Positions 55,580 through 64,000 of a stretch of 64,000 bases of DNA are shown piece by piece. Source of the DNA: CAVXFB01 sp963760935 (GTDB lineage Bacteria; Planctomycetota; Planctomycetia; Pirellulales; Thermoguttaceae); the NCBI GenBank assembly GCA_963760935.1, contig CAVXFB010000004.1, positions 49,631 through 113,630 of the forward strand, written 5' to 3'. Position numbers and translations under genes: made by a program. The notes beneath the pieces are model-generated. The model was not told the origin of the DNA. It made no database searches and saw only the letters and a list, made by a program, of their open reading frames with translations. Within the stretch, counting starts at the first letter, position 1. Each line of letters opens with the position of its first letter.

Positions 55580-55836
55580 TGCTCGATCCCCTTTCGATCG
55601 GCATTGTAGCAAGTGGGGCAATGCTCGTACATATCCGCGGCCGTGCCGAGTACAGGAATGGACTGTCGTGCCTGCCAGTGGCCAGCGGCAAGGCAAAAGG
55701 TCATGGTGGCCCTGTACGATAGGCTTGGGCTGTCGCCTGAAGCGAAGGTGGAGCCGGTTCGCCGTAGCGGTAACGGATACTTGACGTAACAGATGACAGC
55801 CGTGATAGTACTGGCAGGGCAGATAGGCGACCGCAA

Positions 55837-56007
55837 ATGACGCTGATCGACGTGTTGCCAACAGCGATCTGGCGAAGCGGCTTGACGTACTACCGGATTG
55901 CGAAGGAAACGGGGATTCCCAAAAGTAACCTTCGGCGCTTCGTTCAAGGCGAAATGTCGGTTCGGCTCGACGGGGCGGAAATACTGGCGGACTTTTCCGG
56001 CTTGTAG
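55837..56007 (+). CDS. Small XRE-type helix-turn-helix protein
   Basis: A 56-residue frame: TLIDVLPTAIWRSGLTYYRIAKETGIPKSNLRRFVQGEMSVRLDGAEILADFSGL. The helix-turn-helix is YYRIAKETGIPKSNLRRFVQG, and the layout is that of the very short XRE-like proteins common in planctomycetes, where the usual ending is LADxLGL. It stops 38 bases before the LRR gene on the same strand. It may regulate that gene or be a leftover of a longer regulator. Confidence 0.5.
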   Translation: MTLIDVLPTAIWRSGLTYYRIAKETGIPKSNLRRFVQGEMSVRLDGAEILADFSGL

Positions 56008-56044
56008 CTCGTAAAGCGAAAGCTGACGTGAATCGGAGGAACTA

Positions 56045-57388
56045 ATGAAGACTCAAATGAATCGACTATTGGCAGTGGTGCTCGGCATGCTTTGTGCAGG
56101 CGCAGGATTGGGTTGGGCAGTTGAGCCGGGCTTAGAACAATCTAGAGCAATTGCCGAGATTAAGAAACTCGGTGGCCGAGTCGAAATTGATGACGAGAGC
56201 TCAGACAAGACGGTGAAGTCAGTTTATCTCGGTTACGTCGGGGATGACGACGCCGTGACCTTGGCAGACCTCAAAGGGTTTGCTCGACTCCGATCGCTCG
56301 TTCTGACCAACGCCAATGTGACCGACGCTGGCCTGAAACAGCTTTCGCGATTGACTACACTCCGAGAGTTGCATCTCGAAAACACACAAATCACTGACGT
56401 TGGATTGGAACACCTCAGGGATTTGACTCAACTCCAAGTGTTGCATCTATGCCTTACGAAGACATCTGACGCTGGTTTGCGGCACCTCAAGGGTTTGACT
56501 CAACTCAAAGAACTGTGGCTCGACGAGACCCAGGTAACCGCCGTTGGATTGCAACATCTCAAGGGATTGACTCGACTCACGGAGTTGTGGCTCGGCAGCA
56601 CGCAGGTAGCGGACGCCGGCATGGAATACCTCAAGGAACTGACTCGCCTCCAAGTGTTGAGGCTGGACTATACGAATATATCGGATGCTGGGTTGAAGCA
56701 CCTGGCAGGCTTGGATCGACTCAAAGAGTTGGACGTGAGCTATACCGAGATAACAAACGGTGGATTGAAGTTTCTTAGACGGTTGCCCGAACTTCAATCG
56801 CTTGACCTGTCTGCCACGAACGTGAACGATGCAGGACTAGTGCAACTTAAAGAGTTGCCGCAACTTCGATCACTAAACCTTTGGGCAACAAACGTAACAG
56901 ACACTGGGCTGGAGCAGTTCAAAGAGTTTCCCAAGCTCCAATCGCTATGCTTGGGGCATACGAAGGTGACGGATGCAGGTTTGGCGTACCTCAACGGAAT
57001 TCGAGGCCTCCGATCTATTGACTTGAAGGACAATGCAGTTACCGATGCAGGATTGGAACATCTCAAAGGGTTGACCAAGCTGGAAGATTTGAGGCTGGCG
57101 CAGACTAAGGTGACCGATACGGGGCTGATATATCTCAAGGGGTTGAGCCGACTCCAAACTCTGGACCTAACGCTAACCAAAGTGACCGACGCGGGGCTTG
57201 AGCACCTCAAGGGGCTAAGCCAGCTCAACAGGTTAGACCTGCTAAGGACCAAGGTAAGCGACACAGGGCTTGAGCACCTCAGAGGACTCGACAGACTTCG
57301 AGTAGTTGATCTAATAGAAACTGAAGTCACAGATAACGGAATAAAGAGGCTACGGCAAGCGTTGCCGAAGTGTGAGATTCGCCGCTGA
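56045..57388 (+). CDS. Exported leucine-rich repeat protein with 15 perfect 24-residue repeats
   Basis: A 447-residue protein with a signal peptide (LLAVVLGMLCAGAGLGWA). From about residue 82 it consists of 15 consecutive LRRs, each exactly 24 residues, of consensus LxxLxLxxTxVTDAGLxHLKGLTx, ending LPKCEIRR. This is the cysteine-containing/GALA-like LRR type frequent in planctomycetes. It forms a solenoid for protein binding. GGAGG precedes the ATG. The gene is visibly less GC-rich than its neighbours, and the repeats remain similar at DNA level (72-base period), which suggests recent internal duplication. Confidence 0.85.
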   Translation: MKTQMNRLLAVVLGMLCAGAGLGWAVEPGLEQSRAIAEIKKLGGRVEIDDESSDKTVKSVYLGYVGDDDAVTLADLKGFARLRSLVLTNANVTDAGLKQLSRLTTLRELHLENTQITDVGLEHLRDLTQLQVLHLCLTKTSDAGLRHLKGLTQLKELWLDETQVTAVGLQHLKGLTRLTELWLGSTQVADAGMEYLKELTRLQVLRLDYTNISDAGLKHLAGLDRLKELDVSYTEITNGGLKFLRRLPELQSLDLSATNVNDAGLVQLKELPQLRSLNLWATNVTDTGLEQFKEFPKLQSLCLGHTKVTDAGLAYLNGIRGLRSIDLKDNAVTDAGLEHLKGLTKLEDLRLAQTKVTDTGLIYLKGLSRLQTLDLTLTKVTDAGLEHLKGLSQLNRLDLLRTKVSDTGLEHLRGLDRLRVVDLIETEVTDNGIKRLRQALPKCEIRR

Positions 57389-57586
57389 AACGAAAGGCAA
57401 ACTCTTGGGCACCGTTTACAGGGAAACCCATAGTTGGCCGTTGCCGGCTGGGGCGAAAAGCGTATTCTGTGGGAGTTAACGGCCCAGGCTGGCATGCGTC
57501 GTTCGAGTGTCGGCTTGGCGATGAACGTCCGCGCCGATGGAATGGCTGTATTCGCGCGTGTACAGCGGTGCACGCGTAGAAGGGCT

Positions 57587-57958
57587 TCACTTTGTCCGGC
57601 GTCGTTTCGACCTCGATTTTGCGTATCGCTTTAACGCCTGGTCGATTTTGTCCACCGTCCGCACCGTCGGCGAGTGCTTGCCCGATTCGAGGCGAGAAAG
57701 GGTTTCTTGGCGCAGACCCGCCAACTCGGCCAACTGCAATTGGCTCAGCCCCAGTGATCGCCGCTCCTTGATGATGTCTCGTGCAATCGAGGCCTGCATA
57801 TAGTCAAACGCGGGGACGTTTCCCCTAGCGTCGGCTGGCGGAAACGGCGGAAGCGGCGCGTTCTCGACCGATCTGGCCAGCCGCTCCAACCGTCGAAATT
57901 CGGTTTCCTCGATGGCCACACACCGCTTTCCCTCGATCTTCATTCTTTGCAGAATCAT
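57587..57958 (-). CDS. Antitoxin, XRE-family (HigA-like)
   Basis: A 123-residue protein. The C-terminal part is an XRE helix-turn-helix: ERRSLGLSQLQLAELAGLRQETLSRLESGKHSPTVRTVDKIDQALKRYAK. The N-terminal 60 residues (EETEFRRLERLARSVENAPLPPFPPAD) resemble the toxin-wrapping part of such antitoxins. It starts three bases after the toxin stop, so the order is toxin then antitoxin as in higBA. It probably represses the pair through its own DNA binding. Confidence 0.75.
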   Translation of the reverse strand: MILQRMKIEGKRCVAIEETEFRRLERLARSVENAPLPPFPPADARGNVPAFDYMQASIARDIIKERRSLGLSQLQLAELAGLRQETLSRLESGKHSPTVRTVDKIDQALKRYAKSRSKRRRTK

Positions 57959-57961
57959 GGG

Positions 57962-58216
57962 CTACTCCTCGTAAAAGCCGGCCCGATGGCCAATGCGTTC
58001 GACGACGATCTCTTGGCCTTCGACGTAAAATTGCAGGCGATAGTCGCCGGTTCGCAGCCGGAACTTTCCCGCCAGATCGTGCCGCAACGGCTTGGCTCCG
58101 CTGACGGCTGGCCAACGCTTCAACCGTTCTATCATGCGAAACATCCGCGTCTTGATCGTCCTGGGCAATCGCGCAAATTGCCGGCGGGCCTCCAGGCTCA
58201 ATCGGACGTTGACCAT
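57962..58216 (-). CDS. Toxin, RelE/ParE superfamily
   Basis: An 84-residue protein: MVNVRLSLEARRQFARLPRTIKTRMFRMIERLKRWP, GAKPLRHDLAGKFRLRTGDYRLQFYVEGQEIVVERIGHRAGFYEE. The FRLRTGDYRLQF strand pair and final GHR-x3-FY are the hallmark of RelE-type mRNA interferases. The start at 58216 is preferred to 58255. It forms a toxin-antitoxin operon with the following XRE gene. Confidence 0.78.
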   Translation of the reverse strand: MVNVRLSLEARRQFARLPRTIKTRMFRMIERLKRWPAVSGAKPLRHDLAGKFRLRTGDYRLQFYVEGQEIVVERIGHRAGFYEE

Positions 58217-58308
58217 CCCATCAATCCTATTTCTATATGACAAACTTGTCAACACCGTTCCGTAGTTGGAACTAGCGCTCTGTCAATTGGGGTCTGATGG
58301 ATGCGATG

Positions 58309-58364
58309 ATGTTCGTAGCTTCGGCTTTAGCCGGCCCTTTTCCGCCTGAAGGCGGTACTACGAA
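58309..58364. repeat. GTTCGTAG...CTACGAAC palindrome
   Basis: Outer arms GTTCGTAG and CTACGAAC bracket two small hairpins, CGGCTTTAGCCG and CCGCCTGAAGGCGG. A compact palindromic intergenic element. Confidence 0.6.
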
Positions 58365-58376
58365 CCTATCAGGTCC

Positions 58377-58454
58377 CGGAAAAGGGGACAGGCACCATTT
58401 GTGCGAAGCACCCGAAGGGCCGTTCCGGCAAATGGTGCCTGTCCCCCTTTTCCG
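58377..58454. repeat. GGGGACAGGCACC-type long hairpin
   Basis: Left arm 58377-58401 (CGGAAAAGGGGACAGGCACC...) and right arm 58429-58454 (...GGTGCCTGTCCCCCTTTTCCG) are inverted repeats of 25 and 26 bases, differing by one inserted base. REP/REPIN-like. Confidence 0.75.
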
Positions 58455-58551
58455 TGTTTGCCGCCTTCTGACGCTTGCAGACGAACGTGGCGGCAACGAT
58501 AATCAGGCATGTCACAGCGCCCCTGGTCGGCGCGATATTCGGGAGGATGCC

Positions 58552-59076
58552 ATGTACACGGTAATCGTCTGTTTGGCCGCGACAGCGGTGGGCATCGATT
58601 ATGGCTGGCAGCGGATGCCCGATGGGGACATGCAATACATAATTCAACTGGATCCGCAAACCCTGGACGCGCTGCGCGATGGGCGGGCAATTGAAAGCGA
58701 CATACCGCCGCTTGCCGGTAACGTCCGGTCGTACCGGATCGTCGTCGGTCACAAGAGCCTTCCGCACGATACCTCGCCGGCGCCATCACCACCGGCGTCG
58801 TTGCCGGCGCTGCCACCGGAGGCCGCCAAGCCGCTTCCCGAGCATCGCGCGGTCTATATGGAGCCGAAGACGCCGGCCGCCCCGCCCCCATCGCCGGCCG
58901 ATGTAACGGCCGAAGCCGAAAAGCCCGAGAAGCCCGAGAAGCCTTGGCTTCCGCTGACGTTCGCCCTCTTGGGACTCTTCGCCTCGATGGGCGGCAATCT
59001 GTATTTGGGGTGGGTTGCCTGGGACGCTCGGCGGTTCCGCGAGCAGGAGGCAATGGGCAAATCGATCAGACTGTAG
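58552..59076 (+). CDS. Membrane-anchored proline-rich protein, unknown function
   Basis: A 174-residue protein. The N-terminus (MYTVIVCLAATAVGIDYGWQRMPDGDMQYIIQLDP) is followed by a domain including LDALRDGRAIESDIPP and VRSYRIVVG (residues about 20-65). A Pro/Ala/Glu linker spans about 70-125, and one membrane helix lies near the C-terminus (PLTFALLGLFASMGGNLYLGWVAW). GGAGG precedes 58552; the longer frame upstream would run through the repeat hairpins. I do not know the family, though similar small proteins occur in planctomycetes. Confidence 0.6.
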   Translation: MYTVIVCLAATAVGIDYGWQRMPDGDMQYIIQLDPQTLDALRDGRAIESDIPPLAGNVRSYRIVVGHKSLPHDTSPAPSPPASLPALPPEAAKPLPEHRAVYMEPKTPAAPPPSPADVTAEAEKPEKPEKPWLPLTFALLGLFASMGGNLYLGWVAWDARRFREQEAMGKSIRL

Positions 59077-59201
59077 TCGGCCCGCTCAGAGTGTCTGCTG
59101 CTTTTTGAACGCCCCGGGTGCAAAAAAATCCAGGGATTGCACATGGTGGTGCCTTCGCAATTCCTCGATTATAATGGTCTGCGAGCATAAGGAGCTTGAC
59201 G

Positions 59202-59471
59202 ATGAGGCAGTTATTGTTTCTGCAACGGGGAGTGGCGACGTGCGGGGCTTTGGCAGCTTGGTTCGCGATGTGCGGCACGGCGATGGCGCAGGCGAGGCCG
59301 GGCATGCCGCCGCCACCACCACCGAGCAGTAACTCTTATGTCGTATCCTACATGCTGGTGCTGCTAGGCGTTGGCCTGGGGATGTTGGTGCTTTGCCGAT
59401 CCAGCCGGCGGCGCGACCGTGCCGGAGCGGAACAATACCAAGAAGACAAGTTCGGGATTGGCGAGCAATAG
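59202..59471 (+). CDS. Small secreted or membrane protein, unknown
   Basis: 89 residues with a signal peptide or first helix (VATCGALAAWFAMCGTAMAQA), a poly-proline stretch (GMPPPPPPSS), a second helix (YVVSYMLVLLGVGLGMLVLC) and a charged tail. AAGGAG seven bases before the ATG at 59202 decides the start; TTG 59196 is too close. A TATAAT at 59170 may be its -10 box. It may belong with the preceding membrane-anchored gene. Confidence 0.6.
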   Translation: MRQLLFLQRGVATCGALAAWFAMCGTAMAQARPGMPPPPPPSSNSYVVSYMLVLLGVGLGMLVLCRSSRRRDRAGAEQYQEDKFGIGEQ

Positions 59472-59803
59472 TCGCCGGCGGCGCCAGCAGTGCTGTCATG
59501 CTGTGGCGGTGCGAATCGCGTCTCATTTTCTCTTGCGGTGCGACGATTGTCGCTGCACGCAAGACGATCCGTCCTGACTGAATTGCCATTTCTTCACTCC
59601 CTCAAGTCTGGCATCCGCCGACTACCCCTCTGCGGCATGTGACAAGGCGGCGGTTTGCGCCGAATGGCGCGGAGCGTTCGACGTCTGGCGGGTCGAAATT
59701 CATCCACGGGCGCGAATCGACTTACCCTTTCTTGGCGCCGGCGTAGAATTAAGCGCGAGGACAGTGGGGTCGGCGCGGACCAGTATCAAGGAAGGAGTTG
59801 GCA
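59472..59803. other. Intergenic, nothing recognised
   Basis: 332 bases with no supported gene, RNA or repeat. Confidence 0.4.
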
Positions 59804-60706
59804 ATGAAGATTGCAGTAACTACGCCAACAGGGCACGTCGGGAGCACGGTGGTCGATTTCCTGTTGGAGTTTGGCGGTGGTATCCGTGTAACTATGCTGG
59901 GCCGGCGACCGACGAAACTGAAAGAGTCGCTTCGCCGCGGAGCCGAGATGGCAGTCGGTTCTCAAGACGACGCCGACTATCTGATCAAGGCCACCTATGG
60001 GGCCGACGCCCTGTTTTGGGCCACTCCGCCCGGCTATGGCTCGGACAACGTGCGCGCGTTTCAAAATCGCCTGGGCAAAGCGGCCGCCAGGGCAATTCGG
60101 GCCAACGGCATTCCGCGCGTCGTCAATCTGTCATCCATTGGAGCCGAGTCCAGCTCGGGTGTCGGCCCTGTCAACGGTCTGCACGACGTGGAAGACATGT
60201 TGGACGAAGCCTCGACGAATATCACGCATCTGCGGCCCGGCTTCTTCTTCGAGAACTTGCTCTGGCAGCTCGATTCAATCCGCCGGGGGAACAAGATATC
60301 GATGCCGATCAGCGGCTCGCGGCGTTTTCCTATGATCGCCAGCCGCGACGTGGGGCGCGTGGCAGCAGCCCGGCTGGCGAGCCGCGGCTGGGTCGGCCAT
60401 TTCATCAGCGAATTGCACGGACCGGCCGATTTCAGTATGGACGAGGTGGCCGACGTTCTCTCGCACGCACTCGGCCGCAAGATCGCATACAGTAAATGCT
60501 CACCGCAAGAAGCGCGGCGCGCGCTAATCGAGAATGCCGTGAGCGAGAACGCAGCCGATCTCATGATCGAACTGTACGACGCCCTCGACACGGGCAGGCT
60601 ACGGCCGCAGGAGCCTCGTTCGCCGCGAACGACAACGTCGACCACGCTGGCCGAGTTCGCCCGCGACGTCATGCACCCGCAAGTCGCACACGTGGTAGGT
60701 CGGTAA
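59804..60706 (+). CDS. NmrA-like NAD(P)-binding protein (atypical SDR)
   Basis: A 300-residue Rossmann-fold protein. MKIAVTTPTGHVGSTVVDFLL has the TxxTGxxG glycine motif, and VTMLGRRPTKL the adenosine-ribose binding turn. ADALFWATPPG and VVNLSSIGAESSSGVGPVNGLHDVEDML follow NmrA/HSCARG proteins, in which the YxxxK catalytic pair of true SDRs is absent. HLRPGFFFENLLW is also typical. Such proteins act as redox-sensing regulators or quinone/isoflavone reductase-like enzymes. AAGGAG precedes the ATG. Confidence 0.75.
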   Translation: MKIAVTTPTGHVGSTVVDFLLEFGGGIRVTMLGRRPTKLKESLRRGAEMAVGSQDDADYLIKATYGADALFWATPPGYGSDNVRAFQNRLGKAAARAIRANGIPRVVNLSSIGAESSSGVGPVNGLHDVEDMLDEASTNITHLRPGFFFENLLWQLDSIRRGNKISMPISGSRRFPMIASRDVGRVAAARLASRGWVGHFISELHGPADFSMDEVADVLSHALGRKIAYSKCSPQEARRALIENAVSENAADLMIELYDALDTGRLRPQEPRSPRTTTSTTLAEFARDVMHPQVAHVVGR

Positions 60707-60722
60707 GTCGCACTGGCGAGTC

Positions 60723-62025
60723 TTACGGCTCGCCAACCACCATTTCTTTTCGCACGTTGTCCAGGTCGACGCCAAGGGTTTGCTTGGCAAGTTCCGCCAG
60801 CACTTGCTTATCGCCCCGGATGTGGATGGTGCGATGGTGGTGGGTAAGCGACTCGCCCGTCTTCAAGACCAAAGCGGGTGAGAGCGACTCGATCTCGCAG
60901 AAGTTGCCCATGCCCTTCTTGCCGGGCGCTACTGGTCCATCGTTGTATGCATTGGCCACGTCGCCCGAATAGGGATGCGACTGTGGCAGTCCCCACATAC
61001 CATTAAGATAAGCGAATTTCGCGGGGTCGTCGGGCATCGTGAACTGCGCCAGAGTCAGCACGCCGCCTTGGAAGTCGACCGCGCCGAGGATGTCTTTGGC
61101 CCGTCGTTGCGACGTGCCGATCTTCGAGCGGTAGTTGGCATCCGCACTGAAGAGGATCGCCTCGGGCGTAATCTTCAGCCGATCTGGAGGGACCGGGCCG
61201 AAGTAGTCGGACTTCACGACCGGGCCCAACTGCTGGACATCGCCTTTCCGATAAGGCACGAGAATGACAGTCTGTGGACTGGCATTGAGCATGCTGAGAA
61301 TCCAGATGGAAACCAGTCCCGTGTCCTTGCTCATCGCCGGGCCTTGGTTGGTGATCGTGTTGACCGTTTCGTACGCAACCATCTGAATGCCCGGGCGGCT
61401 GAGGAGCTTTGTTGCTGCTTCTCCCAAGGCACTTTGCAGATCGGACTCGCTGAGCAGCCTGACGACTCGGGTGACCATCAGGTCGAACTTGGTGCCGGCC
61501 GTATTTTGCAGCTTCATCCGCCGGCTCATGCGGATTTGCGACGGGTCGGATCCGGCCGCCACATCGAAAGCCCCTTGATTGATATCCGGCGGCGTGAACC
61601 AATTGTCGAACGTTTGCTCAACTCCGGGCTTGAAAAAGAGACTATAGGCACCCCCTTCGGCGCGAGCCACAAGCGGTCTTCGGCGCCTTGGTTATTGAAA
61701 TGGGCGTCTTCGCGACCCGCCTCGATAAAACCGCGGTTGATGAACCCGAAACTCGGTCCGTCCAAGCCGTCGCAGGTGGATGTCATGACGCGCCCCTGCC
61801 ACTGAGGACATACGGCCACGCGCGCCCTCGGTCGTTCGCCAACTCAACAACGTTGGTATGTTGACCGATAAAATCCTTCGCCTGACGATACGTTGTTAAT
61901 GGCGCCGGCTGTTCGGCGCCCAAAGCGGAATCGCTACCGTGACCGACGGTAAGAGCCATGCATAGTCCTCCCAGCATGAAATAGCGTGACAAACCTCGAA
62001 CATCGAGACATTGAGGCAATGACAT
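60723..62025 (-). CDS. Exported DUF6786-like protein, with two frameshifts
   Basis: About 434 residues if both breaks are repaired. A signal peptide (MLGGLCMALTVGHGSDSALGAEQ) follows the start at 62025, which has GGGAG upstream. Three frames join as one protein: NVVELANDRGRAW, then VCPQWQGRVMTSTCDGLDGPSFGFINRGFIEAG...EDRLWLAP, then EGGAYSLFFKPGVEQTFDNWFTPPDI and onward to VRKEMVVGEP. The breaks are near 61805-61815 and at about 61665, each a one-base shift. This reminds me of DUF6786 proteins of Planctomycetes and Bacteroidetes, which look like galactose-mutarotase-type beta sandwiches. Function unknown. Confidence 0.65.
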
Positions 62026-62112
62026 ACGAAAGTCTCCCGTTAATCGCGTTGACGACTTCGATCGGCGGACACCGCATTCACTCGTCAGCTATGGATGGCA
62101 TAAGGCAATTTC

Positions 62113-63501
62113 TCACCCCTTGTGCTTCTTCCAATACTCCGGCAGGATCTCACGGACTTTCTCTTCCATCTCTTCGTCGCTGATCGACGTCAGGCGGCCG
62201 TACTGCTCGTACTGGTCGGTTACCCACCGAGCCAGCTTGTGCATCTTGATCACGCTGATGCGGTCGTGGTCTTTCAGACCGAAGAATTCGTTAACCCAGT
62301 GGGCCACGCCGTCGGCGCCGCTCTTGTCGGTCAACGCGACGCGGGGCGGACGACCCAGCAGCTTCGTGGTGTCGAAGATGTTGTAAATCCGCTCGTCGCG
62401 GCGCAGGCCGCCGGCGTGAATGCCCGCACTGGTCGTGTTGAAGCACCGGCCCACCAGCGGGTAATGATCGGGAATCGGCAAATGAATCGAGCGCATGTAG
62501 TCGGCCAGCTCGGTAATCGTCTGCGTATGGATTCCGTGGAGCTTACCTTTCAGAGCGATGTATTCGATGATCGCACCTTCCAGCGGCGGATTGCCGGTCC
62601 GCTCGCCGAACCCAAACAGTGTGGCATTGACCGCGTCGCAGCCATAGAGCCATGCCGTGGCCGCATTGACGTGGACTTTATGGAAGTCGTTGTGACCGTG
62701 CCACTCGAGCCGATCACTGGGCACGCCGACTTCCTGGTTCAACTTGTAGATGAGCTTGGGAATGCTCCGCGGCAGTTCGACGCCAGGGAAACTCAGGCCG
62801 AAGCCCATCGTGTCGCATAGCCGGATCTTCGCCGACATCTTCGCCGGCACCTTCTCGCTCAGCCGCATCAGCTTCTCGCAGAACGGCAAGACGAAACCTT
62901 CAATGTCCGCGCGGGTGACGTCCTCAAGGTGGCAGCGTGGTCGAATGCCCGCGGCGAAGGCCTCTTCGACGATGGCGCAATAGGCGTCCATGCATTCCTG
63001 GCGGCTCTTAAACTTCAGCTTTTGGAAGATGTGGTAATCGGAGCAGCTTGTGAGGATGCCGGTTTCTTTCAGGCCGGCGTCGCGCACCAGGCGGAAGTCG
63101 CCTTTGTTCGCGCGGATCCAGCCGGTGCACTCGGGATATCGGTGGCCCAAGTCGCGACAACGTTCGAGCGTGAGCCGATCATTGCTGGTGTAGAGAAAGA
63201 ACTCGGTCTGCCGGATGACGCCGTGCGGCCCGCCCAACTTCGCCATCAAGTCGAAGATTCGCACCATCTGATCGGCCGTGTACGGTGGCCGGGCCTGCTG
63301 ACCGTCGCGGAAGGTCGTATCGGTGATGAAGATATCGCGGCTCTTGACCGTGGCGGGATCGAACTTCACCGCCTTGCCGTCGATATATTCGACCATCGGC
63401 CCATCGAAGCGGATCAAGGGTGGCAGGCTGTAATGGAAAGTCTCTTCCAGCAGATTCGGCTCCGTGCGATCTTGAAGCGGAAACGAGGCGCGTTTGGACA
63501 T
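62113..63501 (-). CDS. LeuA-like DRE-TIM synthase without regulatory domain
   Basis: A 462-residue acyltransferase of the isopropylmalate/homocitrate/citramalate synthase family. The barrel starts DIFITDTTFRDGQQARPPYTADQMVRIFDLMAKLGG. GIRPRCHLEDVTRADIEGFVLPFC, KIRLCDTMGFGLSFPGV, LEWHGHNDFHKVHVNAATAWLYGCDAVNATLFGFGERTGNPPLEGAI carry the metal HxH and catalytic sites. It ends without the LeuA dimerisation/feedback domain. With the feedback-type CimA elsewhere in the window, this could be an IPMS-like or other 2-oxoacid condensing enzyme. The start MSKRASFPLQDRT is chosen because the 66 upstream codons show no family features. Confidence 0.8.
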   Translation of the reverse strand: MSKRASFPLQDRTEPNLLEETFHYSLPPLIRFDGPMVEYIDGKAVKFDPATVKSRDIFITDTTFRDGQQARPPYTADQMVRIFDLMAKLGGPHGVIRQTEFFLYTSNDRLTLERCRDLGHRYPECTGWIRANKGDFRLVRDAGLKETGILTSCSDYHIFQKLKFKSRQECMDAYCAIVEEAFAAGIRPRCHLEDVTRADIEGFVLPFCEKLMRLSEKVPAKMSAKIRLCDTMGFGLSFPGVELPRSIPKLIYKLNQEVGVPSDRLEWHGHNDFHKVHVNAATAWLYGCDAVNATLFGFGERTGNPPLEGAIIEYIALKGKLHGIHTQTITELADYMRSIHLPIPDHYPLVGRCFNTTSAGIHAGGLRRDERIYNIFDTTKLLGRPPRVALTDKSGADGVAHWVNEFFGLKDHDRISVIKMHKLARWVTDQYEQYGRLTSISDEEMEEKVREILPEYWKKHKG

Positions 63502-63863
63502 GGTAAGGCTCGTGTTTGCGGTCGTCCGTTGGCGGCGAAACAGCCGACGCCGTGTCGGCCGGTAGCCAAATGGCGGATACGATTCTACCACATCGTCAAA
63601 CGCTGGCAAACGGTCGCTACAAGGCGGGAAGGGAGAACCGCGACACACGCATTCGGGCAAAATTGGGTTGCCCGGGCAGAGCCACTCCAAAGCGGTCACC
63701 CATTTTCAATCCTGTCGCGGCGAGGAAATGGATGGGCAATGGGCATGACGAAAACCAGGAATAGATTGATGTCGATCGGATCGACACAATGGACACGCGG
63801 GAGGAGGTCGCATGCGGCCAAGACTTTCGCTATACTGGCGGCAGCATTTTGAGAAATGTGATC
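63502..63863. other. Divergent intergenic region
   Basis: 362 bases between the LeuA-like gene (minus) and the gene at the right edge (plus). I see no leader peptide, riboswitch or repeat on either strand. Confidence 0.4.
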
Positions 63864-64000
63864 ATGCGGTGGCCCATCCAATTCCAGTTATTGTATCCCA
63901 CGCTGTTCGTGGTGGTGCTGACCATCGTTCTGGCCAGCGCGACTAGCGCCTATTTTGGGAGGATATCGGCAAGACGCAACGAGGACGAAAATCTTCGCCG
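63864..64000 (+). CDS. N-terminus of a membrane protein, possibly a sensor kinase, cut by the window end
   Basis: 45 codons are visible and the frame is open to the edge: MRWPIQFQLLYPTLFVVVLTIVLASATSAYFG, then a charged stretch RISARRNEDENLR. One membrane helix after a short cytoplasmic start and then a charged periplasmic or linker region is the usual opening of histidine kinases, but no catalytic part is in view. Confidence 0.5.
   Translation, partial: MRWPIQFQLLYPTLFVVVLTIVLASATSAYFGRISARRNEDENLR

Overview
The window looks like a chromosomal segment of a planctomycete, probably a Pirellula-like member of Planctomycetota. It is GC-rich, and many genes have no Shine-Dalgarno motif or only a weak one. 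Secreted proteins carry PEP-CTERM tails. It also holds families typical of that phylum: DUF11 repeat protein, DUF6786-like protein, T5SS/PEP-CTERM-associated repeats, LRR arrays, OPT transporters, MbfA, and YHS-type copper ATPase. This taxonomic call is an inference from gene content, not from a marker search.

Layout. 1-7 kb: small regulators, a TPR exporter-type protein with a strong terminator, and an ABC ATPase plus FtsX-type permease pair. 7-11 kb (minus): small membrane protein, RtcB RNA ligase, and a duplicated rotamase-like protein. 11-18.3 kb: YbaK-type deacylase, ThuA-like protein, a putative glycoside hydrolase, ScpB, an AcpH-like protein, the ferritin-like/VIT iron exporter MbfA and a nitroreductase. 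18.5-22 kb (minus): a tight psd-pssA-ribE-rsmA operon. 22-26.4 kb: enolase, a PEP-CTERM protein flanked by duplicated enolase 3' ends, and a hexapeptide acyltransferase. 26.4-35 kb: DUF11 protein, a transposase remnant, prfB with its programmed frameshift, an SGNH hydrolase, a PilZ-like membrane protein and a stand-alone condensation-fold protein whose 3' end lies in a MITE-like element. 35-42 kb: two OPT transporters around a Cys-rich lipoprotein and ribBA. 42-52.6 kb: oligoendopeptidase F, citramalate synthase (cimA) behind what reads as a classic Ile/Val attenuator, valS, tRNA-Phe, then zwf and gnd on the minus strand. 52.7-64 kb: copper ATPase, an ACT-like protein, a 15-repeat LRR protein, a toxin-antitoxin pair, small membrane proteins, an NAD(P)-binding protein, a DUF6786-like protein, a LeuA-like synthase, and the start of a membrane protein at the right edge.

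Two points affect every reader. First, at least ten genes (rtcB, pssA, eno, the 23.8 kb PEP-CTERM gene, ribBA, the second OPT gene, cimA, valS, gnd, and the DUF6786-like gene twice) are each split by a one-base shift (in ribBA +1 or -2), often in a short homopolymer. Several of these are normally essential, so sequencing or assembly indels are the likeliest cause, and I annotate them as single genes. Second, intergenic space is rich in palindromic repeats of at least five families (heptamer arrays, TCTGAGCG-type palindromes, GGACAGGCACC-type hairpins, a GCACGCACC-ended MITE and a TTTTCGCG-type pair).

The most interesting signal I found is the cimA leader. It has a promoter, a short Ile/Val-rich peptide, mutually exclusive antiterminator and terminator stems and a U tract, all upstream of the enzyme that commits pyruvate to isoleucine. 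I saw no CRISPR array, prophage, defence island or intact insertion sequence.
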